Below, one piece after another: positions 35,672 through 44,588 of a DNA stretch of 64,000 nt. Location of the stretch: contig JAQUIJ010000001.1 in NCBI GenBank assembly GCA_028683385.1, forward strand, positions 62,001 to 126,000, read 5' to 3'. Made by a program: the position numbers and the translations under genes. The notes under the pieces were generated by a model. The model worked only from the letters and a program-made list of their open reading frames with translations. It was not told where the DNA came from and searched no databases. How positions within the stretch are numbered: the stretch's first letter is position 1; every line of letters begins with the position of its first letter. This stretch comes from Prolixibacteraceae bacterium (GTDB taxonomy: Bacteria > Bacteroidota > Bacteroidia > Bacteroidales > Prolixibacteraceae).

Positions 35672-37306
35672 ATGAAAACGATTTCTCGCTTGCTTTGTGC
35701 TATCGTTATATCTTTTCTTAGCACACCTGCATATTCTCAGGTTTCCGGAATCAGTTCTTCTAACCTACCCCTTATCGTTATTAACACCAAAGGGAACACA
35801 ATAATTGATGCGTCCAAGATTCCTGCAACCATGAAGATCATATACAATGGTGTCGGTCAAGCCAATCGGCCAACAGATGTTGGGAATATTTACAGCGGAG
35901 ATATTGGGATAGAAATCCGGGGAACTTACTCAGCCACACTTCCTCAGAAACCGTACGGCTTTGAAACCAGAGGTTTAAATGGAGCCAACCTTAACGTTTC
36001 GCTTTTGGGAATGCCTGCCGAAAACGACTGGATTTTACTTGCAAATTACAACGATAAAACATTTATGCGCAACTCTCTTGCCTACGAATTATCAAGAAAA
36101 ATGGGGCATTATGCCGCACGCACCAGATTGGTTGAAGTAATTATTGAAAACTACTACAAGAACTATGAGGGCGTATACCTTCTGATGGAAAAAATCAAAC
36201 AAGATAAAGGCCGGGTTAACATTGCCAAATTAACCAACCTTGATATCTCAGGTGATGATGTTACCGGTGGTTATATTTTTAAGATTGATTATTTCAACCA
36301 AAGCAATAGTTGGCAAAGCAACTACCGCCCCATTGATCATCCTGAAAAAGCTGTGTATTATGTATTCCACGACCCGGATGTAAATGAATTGTTCTGGCTA
36401 CAGGAAGAGTATCTGAAAACCGCGGTTAATTCATTCGAATCAGTTTTGTATGGTTCTAATTTTAGAGATTCAGAAAAAGGATACCCAGCATGGATTGATG
36501 TGAATTCGTTTATTGACTATTTCATTATCAACGAAGTGGCACGGAATGTCGATGGATTTAAAAAGAGTGTTTATTTTTTCAAGGACAAAGACAGTAAAGG
36601 TGGCAAAATTAATGCCGGACCAGTTTGGGATTTCGACTGGGCGTGGAAAAACATTTGGGATTGTTCCACATTCCAGGCAACTGACGGATCAGGCTGGAGT
36701 CATCGAATTAACGATTGCCTCAGCACTCCACCTTATTCAAACGGATGGATAATTCGATTACTGCAGGATGAGAATTTTGCCAATGCCTTGAATAAACGAT
36801 ATTTTGAACTGCGGAAATCCTACCTGAGTTTTGAATACCTGAACTCATATATTGATTCAGTTCAAAATCTTGTCAATGAAGCGCAAGTTCGACATTATAC
36901 CAAATGGCCAATTTTGAGCTCTAATGTCGGCGCTCCTGAAGTTGATTTTAGACCAACAACCTATGCAGGGGAAGTAAATAAATTTAAAAATTGGATAAAA
37001 ACCCGACTAACCTGGCTGGATGGCCATATGTTGGGTCAATCGATAACTGGTGTCGACAAATTTGAAACAGCCTTTAGTTATCGCATCTTTCCAAATCCGG
37101 CTAAAGACGTGGTTTACCTGGAATCCTCCTCAGAAATTATTAGTCTTGATATTTTCAACAGCAATGGGGAATGTATACTTACTAAAACTGGAATATCAGC
37201 ATTCTCAACGAAATTGGATGTTTCCGGATTCTCTCCTGGAATCTATGTGGTGCACCTTAAAACCAATGGAAATCAAATCATAAATTCTAAATTAGTTATC
37301 AGGTAA
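35672..37306 (+). CDS. CotH kinase family protein with type IX sorting domain
   Basis: A 544-residue secreted protein with signal peptide MKTISRLLCAIVISFLSTPAYSQ. The CotH core shows IEIRGTYSATLPQKPYGFETRG, NDWILLANYNDKTFMRNSLAYELSRKMG, YEGVYLLMEKIKQDKGRVNIAKL and the metal-site segment GPVWDFDWAWKNIWD. The last 75 residues form a type A T9SS sorting domain (FSYRIFPNPAKDVVYLES, GIYVVHLKTNGNQIINSKLVIR), so it is exported across the outer membrane by the type IX system. CotH proteins are protein kinases in Bacillus spores; the target in this phylum is unknown. Gap to the S41 gene is 69 bases. Confidence 0.9.
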   Translation: MKTISRLLCAIVISFLSTPAYSQVSGISSSNLPLIVINTKGNTIIDASKIPATMKIIYNGVGQANRPTDVGNIYSGDIGIEIRGTYSATLPQKPYGFETRGLNGANLNVSLLGMPAENDWILLANYNDKTFMRNSLAYELSRKMGHYAARTRLVEVIIENYYKNYEGVYLLMEKIKQDKGRVNIAKLTNLDISGDDVTGGYIFKIDYFNQSNSWQSNYRPIDHPEKAVYYVFHDPDVNELFWLQEEYLKTAVNSFESVLYGSNFRDSEKGYPAWIDVNSFIDYFIINEVARNVDGFKKSVYFFKDKDSKGGKINAGPVWDFDWAWKNIWDCSTFQATDGSGWSHRINDCLSTPPYSNGWIIRLLQDENFANALNKRYFELRKSYLSFEYLNSYIDSVQNLVNEAQVRHYTKWPILSSNVGAPEVDFRPTTYAGEVNKFKNWIKTRLTWLDGHMLGQSITGVDKFETAFSYRIFPNPAKDVVYLESSSEIISLDIFNSNGECILTKTGISAFSTKLDVSGFSPGIYVVHLKTNGNQIINSKLVIR

Positions 37307-37380
37307 ATCTGCAATTTTGTTTTTACTTGCGATTATTTTTAATGAATGTCCGGTATTAAACCTAAACTGGAAATGGTTCT

Positions 37381-37600
37381 TGCTGGTGGCGACTGGCCTT
37401 GGCCGGTGAGCCGAAAAACAAGTGAAGGCGGCGTTAAAAAATCTTTTCTATTTGACCCCGAGTATTCGGGGGAGTTTAAAAGATTTTAGCCGTCGAACGT
37501 TAGTTTTTCGAGCGAAGCGGGCACAGCCTTGACTTTTTTTGATTCCTTTTTTGTCTTGACACAAAAAAGGAATTGGGGGTAAGGGGCAAAGCCCCTCCGA
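37381..37600. repeat. Hairpin-rich intergenic element
   Basis: The 397-base gap after the CotH gene holds three stem-loops in a row. The first pairs AAAATCTTTT (37438-37447) with AAAAGATTTT (37478-37487) and contains an inner CCCCGA/TCGGGG stem. The second pairs ATTCCTTTTTTGT (37542-37554) with ACAAAAAAGGAAT (37561-37573). The third is GGGGC-AAA-GCCCC (37583-37595). The base mix is GC-richer than the flanks, and no coding frame is evident. It resembles dispersed intergenic repeats of this phylum, but copy number cannot be seen here. Confidence 0.6.
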
Positions 37601-37709
37601 TTAAAACAATTAGGTAAGTAACCGGATATTCATATTATTTTTTGGTTTTACGTAGGCTCTTGATGCACAAATTGCTAAATTTAAGTCCTTAACCACAAAC
37701 CTGATGATC

Positions 37710-38588
37710 ATGAAAAAACTACACCTGTTCGTTTTATGCCTCTTGGCTTCGTTTATCGTGAATGCACAAGAACTTCCTTTCAGAATGGAAGAATTAACGG
37801 CTCCGGATTACATCAAAGCTGTTGAAAAATCATCCAAAACATGTATCCTGCCTATTGGCGTTTTTGAAAAGCACGGACCTCATCTTCCGTTGGGAACCGA
37901 TCTTTATACTGCCCGCGAATTCGCCATTCGTGCAGCCGAAAAAGAATATACAGTTGTATTTCCATGGTACTATTTCAGCCAGATCAATGAGGCGAAACAT
38001 CAGCCCGGAACCATTGCCTACAGCCCGGAACTGATTTGGAAAATACTTCAGGAAACATTGAATGAATTAGCCAGAAACGGCTTCGAAAAAATAATCATCG
38101 TAAACGGACATGGCGGCAACAACGCTTTCCTGAATTTCTTTGGAATGGCCCAATTATCAGAACGACGCAATTATAGTTTATATTGGTTTCAGCCAAGTGA
38201 CGACCCTGAAGTTGTGAAAAAGGCTGAAGAACTGACTCAGCACGACCCATATAATCAACATGCCGGCAACGAAGAATCTTCGGTAATGAAAGCTTTAGAA
38301 CCTGAGTTTGTTCATCTGGATCGTGCCGGACAACAATCCGGAATTGATCAGGACAGACTTAAGAATCTCCCTAATGTATATACCGGAATATGGTGGTATG
38401 CTAAATTTCCGAACCATTATGGGGGCATTGGCACCAAAGCGAACGCAGAAGCCGGCGAATTGCTGATTAACTCGACGGTTTCCCAATTGGTAAAAATGAT
38501 TCAGGCAGTTAAAAAGGACGAAATGGTTCCTGCACTTCAAAAACAGTTCTTCGACGAATCGGAAAATCCGTTGAAAACCAAGCAATAG
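37710..38588 (+). CDS. Exported creatininase-family hydrolase
   Basis: A 292-residue protein with signal peptide MKKLHLFVLCLLASFIVNA followed by a creatininase fold. Metal ligands are visible in LPIGVFEKHGPHLPLGTDLYTA (E, H, D) and IIVNGHGGNNAFLNFF, with a later NQHAGNEESSVM block supplying the final acid. Family members hydrolyse amidine or amide bonds, such as creatinine or mycofactocin peptides; exported forms in Bacteroidota have unknown substrates. ATG at 37704 is also possible, but 37710 gives a cleaner signal peptide. Confidence 0.87.
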   Translation: MKKLHLFVLCLLASFIVNAQELPFRMEELTAPDYIKAVEKSSKTCILPIGVFEKHGPHLPLGTDLYTAREFAIRAAEKEYTVVFPWYYFSQINEAKHQPGTIAYSPELIWKILQETLNELARNGFEKIIIVNGHGGNNAFLNFFGMAQLSERRNYSLYWFQPSDDPEVVKKAEELTQHDPYNQHAGNEESSVMKALEPEFVHLDRAGQQSGIDQDRLKNLPNVYTGIWWYAKFPNHYGGIGTKANAEAGELLINSTVSQLVKMIQAVKKDEMVPALQKQFFDESENPLKTKQ

Positions 38589-38591
38589 AAA

Positions 38592-39005
38592 TTAATATTT
38601 GGATGATATTCTTCGATAAAAGTATCGTGCAGCTATTGAGATTGAAAAGAAAAGCATAAAAACTGCGATTCCAAGCACCAATTCAATGGACAAAATTAGC
38701 CAACCTGATTGTGTTGACTTGAACTGAACGGACAATTCATTACTAGCAATCAGAATTAAACTGAATATCAGTTCTGAAATAATCATTCCGGAGACAAAGC
38801 CAAAGTACCTTGTTAGAATAGAAGGTAGCGTAACCTTTTTCTCCGGAATTACGGTTCCAGAAAACAAGATTGCCGCAATAATGAGCGGAAAATAACACAG
38901 ATAGAATGCACCAGTTCGCGCAATCCAGATTACAGGAATCATAAAAAGCAATCCTGCGACAACATAAAACAACGGTTTCGAAAACCAGTTGAAGTAGCTT
39001 TTCAT
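38592..39005 (-). CDS. Small integral membrane protein, unknown
   Basis: This 137-residue protein has four hydrophobic segments (about 10-28, 32-50, 64-88, 104-126) and a basic end (RYFYRRISSKY). I do not recognise the family. ATG at 39005 is preferred, since the longer frame overlaps the next gene upstream. It lies 22 bases after the DMT transporter stop and so probably shares its transcript, and it converges with the creatininase-family gene with a 3-base gap. Confidence 0.65.
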   Translation of the reverse strand: MKSYFNWFSKPLFYVVAGLLFMIPVIWIARTGAFYLCYFPLIIAAILFSGTVIPEKKVTLPSILTRYFGFVSGMIISELIFSLILIASNELSVQFKSTQSGWLILSIELVLGIAVFMLFFSISIAARYFYRRISSKY

Positions 39006-39027
39006 CGGAAAATTTTTATTTACCAAG

Positions 39028-39939
39028 TTATAAAAAGAAAATAGCAACACCCCCAACAGTAATCACAGCACCAAGTATTTCTTTCCAGTTCACCTTTTCG
39101 TGAAACAAAACAATTGCCGGAGGAATTATGAGCACTGGAACTATTGACATTATGCTTGCAGCAATTCCAGACTGAGTGTGTTGAATGGCAATTAAGGAAA
39201 AAGAAACACCCAAAAATGGTCCAAAAAACGAGCCCAGTGCAATTCGGTTCATGGCTGGTCTATGCCGAATAGCTTTCCAAACATTACCATACCGCTTGGT
39301 AACCAGAATTATAATGGCAAAACCAATCATTCCGGTAATAACCCGAATGTGCGAGGCAGCAAAGGCATCGTAGTCTCCCATTCCCTTTTTGCTCAAAACC
39401 AAACCAACGCCCTGCCCAACGGCACCACCAAACGCAAGTAAAATTCCCTTAAAGCTATAGTTGGTGGTAATCTTTCGCTTCTTAGTCAAATCAGCGTCTT
39501 GCTTCTCACGTTTCAGAATAACAATGGATATACCCGCCAGAGTGACAAACATTCCGAACCAGTTCATTGGGCTAAGCATTTCGCCAAGAATCAACCAGCC
39601 CGAAAATGCTGCAATTGGAGGAGCCAAAGCCATAATTAGCATCGAAATTCGCGCACCAACAATTACGTAGGCCTGAAAGAGGAATAAATCGCCAAATACA
39701 AATCCTACCAGGCCCGAAAGAGCCAGCCAGGCCCAACGTTCGGTGCCGGCATCGAAAGGTAAAATCATTCCTCTCCGAAAATAATTCAGGACACAGTATA
39801 CAGTAAAAGCAAGTACCAAACGAATTAAGTTAACCGATAACGAGCCAACTTTCTTCCCTGCCGATTCAAACGACAAGCTGGTAACCATCCAGAAAACGGC
39901 TGTCAGCAGAGCTGCAATCTCACCAAAATAATGTCCCAT
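39028..39939 (-). CDS. DMT-superfamily transporter (EamA)
   Basis: A 303-residue membrane protein with ten hydrophobic segments arranged as two EamA repeats. The first repeat holds FGEIAALLTAVFWMVTSLSFE and IMALAPPIAAFSGWLILGEMLSPMNWFGMFVTLAGISIVIL; the second holds FKGILLAFGGAVGQGVGLVLSK and SIMSIVPVLIIPPAIVLFHEKVNWKEILGAVITVGGVAIFFL. Members export metabolites such as amino acids, but the cargo cannot be named. A competing-stem hairpin lies upstream. Confidence 0.9.
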   Translation of the reverse strand: MGHYFGEIAALLTAVFWMVTSLSFESAGKKVGSLSVNLIRLVLAFTVYCVLNYFRRGMILPFDAGTERWAWLALSGLVGFVFGDLFLFQAYVIVGARISMLIMALAPPIAAFSGWLILGEMLSPMNWFGMFVTLAGISIVILKREKQDADLTKKRKITTNYSFKGILLAFGGAVGQGVGLVLSKKGMGDYDAFAASHIRVITGMIGFAIIILVTKRYGNVWKAIRHRPAMNRIALGSFFGPFLGVSFSLIAIQHTQSGIAASIMSIVPVLIIPPAIVLFHEKVNWKEILGAVITVGGVAIFFL

Positions 39940-39977
39940 TTTTTGAAGTAAAATGACCGGCGAAGGTAATGAAAGAA

Positions 39978-40040
39978 GTGCCTAAAATGAACCAGAGTAC
40001 CTGGAGTTCGGAGTGAAATTTAGGCACTCCAAACTCCAGG
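39978..40040. repeat. Two competing inverted repeats
   Basis: CTGGAGTTCGGAGTG (40001-40015) pairs with CACTCCAAACTCCAG (40025-40039) with one mismatch. A second pair, GTGCCTAAA (39978-39986) with TTTAGGCAC (40019-40027), shares bases with the first, so only one can form at a time. It lies after the TlpA-type gene and before the transporter gene, both on the minus strand. Confidence 0.6.
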
Positions 40041-40058
40041 CACTTCGAACTTATATTA

Positions 40059-41150
40059 CTATTTCAGAAGCTCCGCTATCTTTTCCCGAAGTTTTTCTTC
40101 CCGAAGATTCCGACCAACAATTTTACCAGTTTTATCTACCAATAAATTTGAAGGTATAGAGTTTACCGAATACAAAGCTGCGGCTTCGTTTTTCCATCCT
40201 TTTAAATCCGAAACATGCGGCCAGGTAAGTTGGTCGTCAGCAATGGCTTTTTCCCATTTGGCTTTATCCGCATCTAACGAAACGCCAAAAACACCAAACC
40301 CTTTAGCCTTGTAACTATTGAAAGTACTAACCACATTAGGGTTTTCGCGCCGGCAAGGGCCACACCACGATGCCCAGAAATCAACCAGAGTATATTCATT
40401 CTTCGAATAGATATCGCTCAATTTTACCGGATTTCCAGCAACATCATTCATTGTAAAATCCGGAGCAATTTGTCCAACCGCAACCATTTTAAGCTTGGCA
40501 ACACGGTCTTTTAATGAAAGAACTGTCGGAACAGAATCAAGTTTGGCATCCAAGCCAGATAAAAAACCGTCCAAAACATCTGCTTCCATGTCGTAATAAA
40601 CACGTCCCAACAAATATGGCGAAACATATGAAGCCGGATTTGCTTTGATGTAATCCTTTTGCATATCATCAACTGCAGTAAAAGATTTATCGGCAAGTGC
40701 CATTAAGCTGTCAGCCTTGGCCTTATTCCCTTCTTTTTCAATCTCTTTTGAAGACTTGTACAGATCCTCTCCCTGTTTGTCGAGCACATCCAATTTATCC
40801 TGAAGAGCCTGAAGTTCATCCTGAACCTTCGAACCAGTGATTTTTGCATTCATCAACGAATCGGCAGAACCGTCAATCGAAATCAAAGCATTGTCAACAA
40901 AAAAAGGCAGTTTCTCTTTCTTTGAACTCAAACCCAGATAATAGATTTCTGGATTTTTAACAACTCCTTTGAAAACACCTTCTCCGGAAACTAAAGCTAC
41001 AGAGTCAAGTTTTACCCAATCTCCTTTTACGCGCTGGCTCAGGTAAGCTTTCCCTTCAGCCAAAGTAAGTTTTACTTTTACTTCATACGAAGGTTTTGGA
41101 GTACAGGAAATAATTCCCAATAATAAAGCAATCAGCAAAGCATTTCTCAT
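40059..41150 (-). CDS. TlpA-type thiol-disulfide lipoprotein with DUF4369
   Basis: A 363-residue protein whose lipobox Cys follows MRNALLIALLLGIIS, so it is membrane-anchored. An N-terminal DUF4369 domain (about 25-110; KLTLAEGKAYLSQRVKGDWVKLDSVAL) is joined by a helical linker to a thioredoxin-fold domain with DFWASWCGPCRRENPNV, the CxxC active site. VDKTGKIVGRNLREEKLREKIAELL ends it. Such proteins reduce or shuffle disulfides on envelope proteins in Bacteroidota. ATG at 41150 is chosen because it gives the lipoprotein signal. Confidence 0.88.
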   Translation of the reverse strand: MRNALLIALLLGIISCTPKPSYEVKVKLTLAEGKAYLSQRVKGDWVKLDSVALVSGEGVFKGVVKNPEIYYLGLSSKKEKLPFFVDNALISIDGSADSLMNAKITGSKVQDELQALQDKLDVLDKQGEDLYKSSKEIEKEGNKAKADSLMALADKSFTAVDDMQKDYIKANPASYVSPYLLGRVYYDMEADVLDGFLSGLDAKLDSVPTVLSLKDRVAKLKMVAVGQIAPDFTMNDVAGNPVKLSDIYSKNEYTLVDFWASWCGPCRRENPNVVSTFNSYKAKGFGVFGVSLDADKAKWEKAIADDQLTWPHVSDLKGWKNEAAALYSVNSIPSNLLVDKTGKIVGRNLREEKLREKIAELLK

Positions 41151-41241
41151 GATAAACATATTTTTAAATAATTGTAAGTACAACAAGCATTTGCAAATTA
41201 AGAGAATTATGCGAATGATTAACCACATTTACCAATAAAAA

Positions 41242-41262
41242 AACCGGGACTTAAGCCCGGTT
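41242..41262 (-). terminator. Terminator of asnB
   Basis: AACCGGG pairs with CCCGGTT around a 7-base loop; on the minus strand a run of T follows. It lies 34 bases after the asnB stop. Confidence 0.75.
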
Positions 41263-41296
41263 CTTTCATTTCAATCAAAACATTGAAATATTTAGT

Positions 41297-42970
41297 TTAT
41301 TTACTTTCGTATCCTTCTAAATGCACACTTCCTACCGAACGGCCTGAAGGATCGGCATTATTCTTGAAGCTGGCATCCCATTCCAACGCAATCGGCGTAC
41401 TGCAAGCGATTGAAGGTACCGAAGGCACACAGCTCGCTGCCGAATCAGAAGGAAAATGTTCGGTGAAAATTGAACGATAGAAATATTCTTCCTTCGACAT
41501 TGGTGTATTTATCGGGAAACGGAATTTAGCAGTATTCATCATTTCATCGGTAACTTTTTCAGCAACCATGGCTTTCAATGAGTCAATCCAGTTGTAACCC
41601 ACTCCATCAGAGAATTGCTCTTTCTGACGCCACACAACACTCTCGGGCAAATAATCTTCAAAAGCTTTCCGGATAACCCATTTTTCCATCCGGCCATTTT
41701 TAGCCATTTTTTCTTCCGGATTAATGCGCATGGCCACATCCAAAAATTCTTTATCGAGGAATGGCACACGACCTTCGACTCCCCAGGCTGCCAGTGATTT
41801 GTTGGCACGCAAACAATCGTACAAATGCAATTTGCTCAATTTACGAACTGTTTCTTCGTGGAATGCCTGTGCATTTGGCGCTTTATGAAAATAGAGGTAA
41901 CCACCAAAAACTTCGTCAGCACCTTCTCCTGAAAGCACCATTTTTACGCCCATCGACTTAATGACACGTGAAAGAAGATACATTGGAGTAGATGCGCGAA
42001 CAGTAGTCACATCATACGTTTCGAGGTGATAGATCACGTCACGGATGGCATCCAACCCTTCCTGCACAGTAAAATGTATCTGGTGATGAATAGTTCCGAT
42101 ATGGTCGGCAACTTTTTGAGCTGCAGCTAAATCGGGAGAACCAACCAATCCAACAGCAAATGAGTGCAATTGGGGCCAGTAAGCGCTTTCCGAACCTTGC
42201 GACTCTATACGGTAAGCTGCATATTTTTTGGCAATTGCCGAAATAACCGAGGAATCAAGTCCTCCGGAAAGTAAAACTCCGTATGGTACATCCGACATCA
42301 ATTGGCGGTGAACAGCATCTTCAAGCGCTTTACGCAACTCGTCGATATCAAAACCATTGTCTTTCACAGCATCATAGGAAGTCCATTCGCGCTCATACCA
42401 AGTTTTCACTTCGCCATCAGGACTAAACAGATATTTGCCCGGCAAAAACTCTTCAATGATACTGCAATATCCTTCCAGTGCTTTCAATTCAGATGCTACA
42501 TAGTAATTTCCGGATTTGTCCCATCCCTGATACATCGGAATAATACCAATATGATCACGTGCTACCAGATAGACGTCCTTTTCCATATCGTATAAACAAA
42601 AAGCGAAAATTCCATTCAGGTCTTCCAAAAAGTTCGGACCTTTTTCGCGATACAAAGCCAGAATCACTTCACAGTCAGAATGAGTCAAAAATTCATACGA
42701 ATCTGCGAGTCGTTCCCTAATCTCAAGGTGATTATATATTTCGCCATTCACGGCCAATACTAATTTACCATCTTTACTGTACAAGGGTTGCTGTCCTGAT
42801 TCCGGGTCAACAATCGACAAACGCTCGTGAGAAAGAATTGCCTTGTCGCATGAAAAAATACCCGACCAATCCGGACCACGATGACGAATTTTCTTTGACA
42901 TCTTTAAAACCTGAGGACGCAACTCCTGGGCTGGTACCTTCAGATCAAATACACCTACAAATCCACACAT
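41297..42970 (-). CDS. asnB: Glutamine-hydrolysing asparagine synthetase B
   Basis: A 557-residue two-domain enzyme. The N-terminal glutaminase keeps Cys2 (MCGFVGVFDLK) as nucleophile, with RHRGPDWSG and VNGEIYNH. The C-terminal synthetase domain has the pyrophosphate loop LLSGGLDSSVISA and SGEGADEVFGGYLYFHKAP. It makes asparagine from aspartate, glutamine and ATP. Length agrees with E. coli AsnB. The gene stands alone, with a terminator after it and a 373-base gap before it. Confidence 0.96.
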   Translation of the reverse strand: MCGFVGVFDLKVPAQELRPQVLKMSKKIRHRGPDWSGIFSCDKAILSHERLSIVDPESGQQPLYSKDGKLVLAVNGEIYNHLEIRERLADSYEFLTHSDCEVILALYREKGPNFLEDLNGIFAFCLYDMEKDVYLVARDHIGIIPMYQGWDKSGNYYVASELKALEGYCSIIEEFLPGKYLFSPDGEVKTWYEREWTSYDAVKDNGFDIDELRKALEDAVHRQLMSDVPYGVLLSGGLDSSVISAIAKKYAAYRIESQGSESAYWPQLHSFAVGLVGSPDLAAAQKVADHIGTIHHQIHFTVQEGLDAIRDVIYHLETYDVTTVRASTPMYLLSRVIKSMGVKMVLSGEGADEVFGGYLYFHKAPNAQAFHEETVRKLSKLHLYDCLRANKSLAAWGVEGRVPFLDKEFLDVAMRINPEEKMAKNGRMEKWVIRKAFEDYLPESVVWRQKEQFSDGVGYNWIDSLKAMVAEKVTDEMMNTAKFRFPINTPMSKEEYFYRSIFTEHFPSDSAASCVPSVPSIACSTPIALEWDASFKNNADPSGRSVGSVHLEGYESK

Positions 42971-43294
42971 AATATTATCTGTTTAAATATATTCCTATAA
43001 AATGAATTGAGTGTTCAAAAATATACATTTTGATTATATATTGAAAGCTTTCGTGACATTTTTCTTATTTATATAACATTTACTGTCAAATAAGTCAAAT
43101 ACTAAACCATTTTAAGTATCCATCAATTTTCATTTTCAGATAATACTCCCTTCAGAATAGTGCAAACAAGCAAAATAAATACAAATTTCAGGTTCAACCC
43201 CTTACTCTAAATCAACAACAAATAAAAAACAAGCATATTTTCAGGAAATACCTCAAATCTTGAAATCATAGCAAAAGACGCATAAAAAAGAAAA
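42971..43294. other. Long AT-rich gap between asnB and ychF
   Basis: About 320 bases with no credible frame. It must hold the asnB promoter: a minus-strand TATTTTTG lies at 43016-43023, but no partner TTG at the right distance was found. Nothing else is recognised. Confidence 0.5.
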
Positions 43295-43318
43295 AAGGTA
43301 GCCAAAATTGACTACCTT
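43295..43318 (-). terminator. Terminator of ychF
   Basis: AAGGTAG pairs with CTACCTT around a 10-base loop, followed on the minus strand by TTTTCTTTTTT. It lies 26 bases past the ychF stop. Confidence 0.8.
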
Positions 43319-43343
43319 CTGACATATTTCTAAAAAAAACAGC

Positions 43344-44444
43344 CTATACGTTAAATCGGAAATGCATAATATCGCCATCCTGAACCACATATTCTTTCCC
43401 TTCGACACCCATTTTTCCAGCTTCCTTGCAAGCTTGTTCCGATCCCAAAGTAATAAAATCGTTGTATTTTATTACTTCAGCACGAATAAATCCTTTTTCA
43501 AAGTCGGTATGAATAACTCCGGCTGCTTGCGGAGCTTTAAATCCACGTTTGTAGGTCCACGCTCTTACTTCTTTCACACCAACAGTGAAATAAGTTTCGA
43601 GCTGTAACTGTCGGTATGCACTTTTAATCAACTTATTAACACCCGATTCGTCCAATCCGAGATCTTCCAAAAACATCTGGCGTTCGTCATAACTTTCCAA
43701 TTCAGCGATGTCGGCTTCGGTAGCAGCAGCAATCATCAACATTTCTGCTTTTTCATTTTTGATGGCCTCTTTAACCGCATCAACATATTTGTTTCCTGAA
43801 ATTACAGCAGCTTCATCAACATTACACACATAAAGAATTGGTTTATTGGTAAGCAATTGAAAATCCTTAGCCAATTTTTGGTCTGCTTCGTCAATTTCAA
43901 CAGTTCGAGCTGATTTTCCTTCATTCAGAGCATCGCGATACATTAACAATAATTTCAACATTCGCTTAGCTTCCGGATCGTTACCTGTTTTTGCCTGTTT
44001 TTCAACTTTAGCAATACGGCTATCCACAGTTTCCAAATCTTTCAACTGCAACTCAATGTCGATGGTCTCCTTGTCCCTCACAGGATCGATCGTATTATCA
44101 ACATGAGTGATATTTTCGTTTTCGAAACAACGCAACACATGAATAATGGCATCAGTTTCACGAATATTACCCAAAAATTTGTTTCCAAGTCCTTCGCCCT
44201 TACTAGCTCCACGAACCAGACCTGCAATATCAACAATCTCAACCGTTGTTGGCACAATGCGTTCCGGATGAACCAGACCAGCCAATACATTTAATCGCTC
44301 ATCGGGAACAGTAATTACTCCCAGATTGGGTTCAATGGTGCAAAACGGGAAGTTTGCTGATTGCGCCTTCGCGTTCGACAAACAATTAAAAAGAGTCGAT
44401 TTTCCGACATTTGGTAGTCCTACTATCCCACACTGTAAAGCCAT
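43344..44444 (-). CDS. ychF: Redox-regulated ATPase YchF
   Basis: A 366-residue Obg-family protein. P-loop GLPNVGKSTLFN and Switch II DIAGLVRGASKGEGLGNKFL are clear. The G4 box reads CNVDE instead of NKxD, which explains the family's preference for ATP. The TGS domain at the end (RAWTYKRGFKAPQAAGVIHTDFEKGFIRAEVI) is complete. It binds the ribosome and affects stress and catalase response. A minus-strand TATCTTTG at 44474-44481 is a likely -7 element. Confidence 0.97.
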   Translation of the reverse strand: MALQCGIVGLPNVGKSTLFNCLSNAKAQSANFPFCTIEPNLGVITVPDERLNVLAGLVHPERIVPTTVEIVDIAGLVRGASKGEGLGNKFLGNIRETDAIIHVLRCFENENITHVDNTIDPVRDKETIDIELQLKDLETVDSRIAKVEKQAKTGNDPEAKRMLKLLLMYRDALNEGKSARTVEIDEADQKLAKDFQLLTNKPILYVCNVDEAAVISGNKYVDAVKEAIKNEKAEMLMIAAATEADIAELESYDERQMFLEDLGLDESGVNKLIKSAYRQLQLETYFTVGVKEVRAWTYKRGFKAPQAAGVIHTDFEKGFIRAEVIKYNDFITLGSEQACKEAGKMGVEGKEYVVQDGDIMHFRFNV

Positions 44445-44562
44445 GCGTTCTTATTTTTTTTAAATTTTCGGTGCAAAGATAATCGATTCATCAAACTATG
44501 AAGCAATTAAAGTTCATACTTAATATTTAGAGCACATTTACGAAGATTAATGTTCGGTTTAT

Positions 44563-44570
44563 TACTTTTG
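44563..44570 (+). promoter_or_regulatory. Possible -7 element of the Nudix-like regulator
   Basis: TACTTTTG matches TAnnTTTG and lies 19 bases before the start codon. No well-placed TTG was seen. Confidence 0.45.
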
Positions 44571-44588
44571 CAATAAAGCTAAATTATC

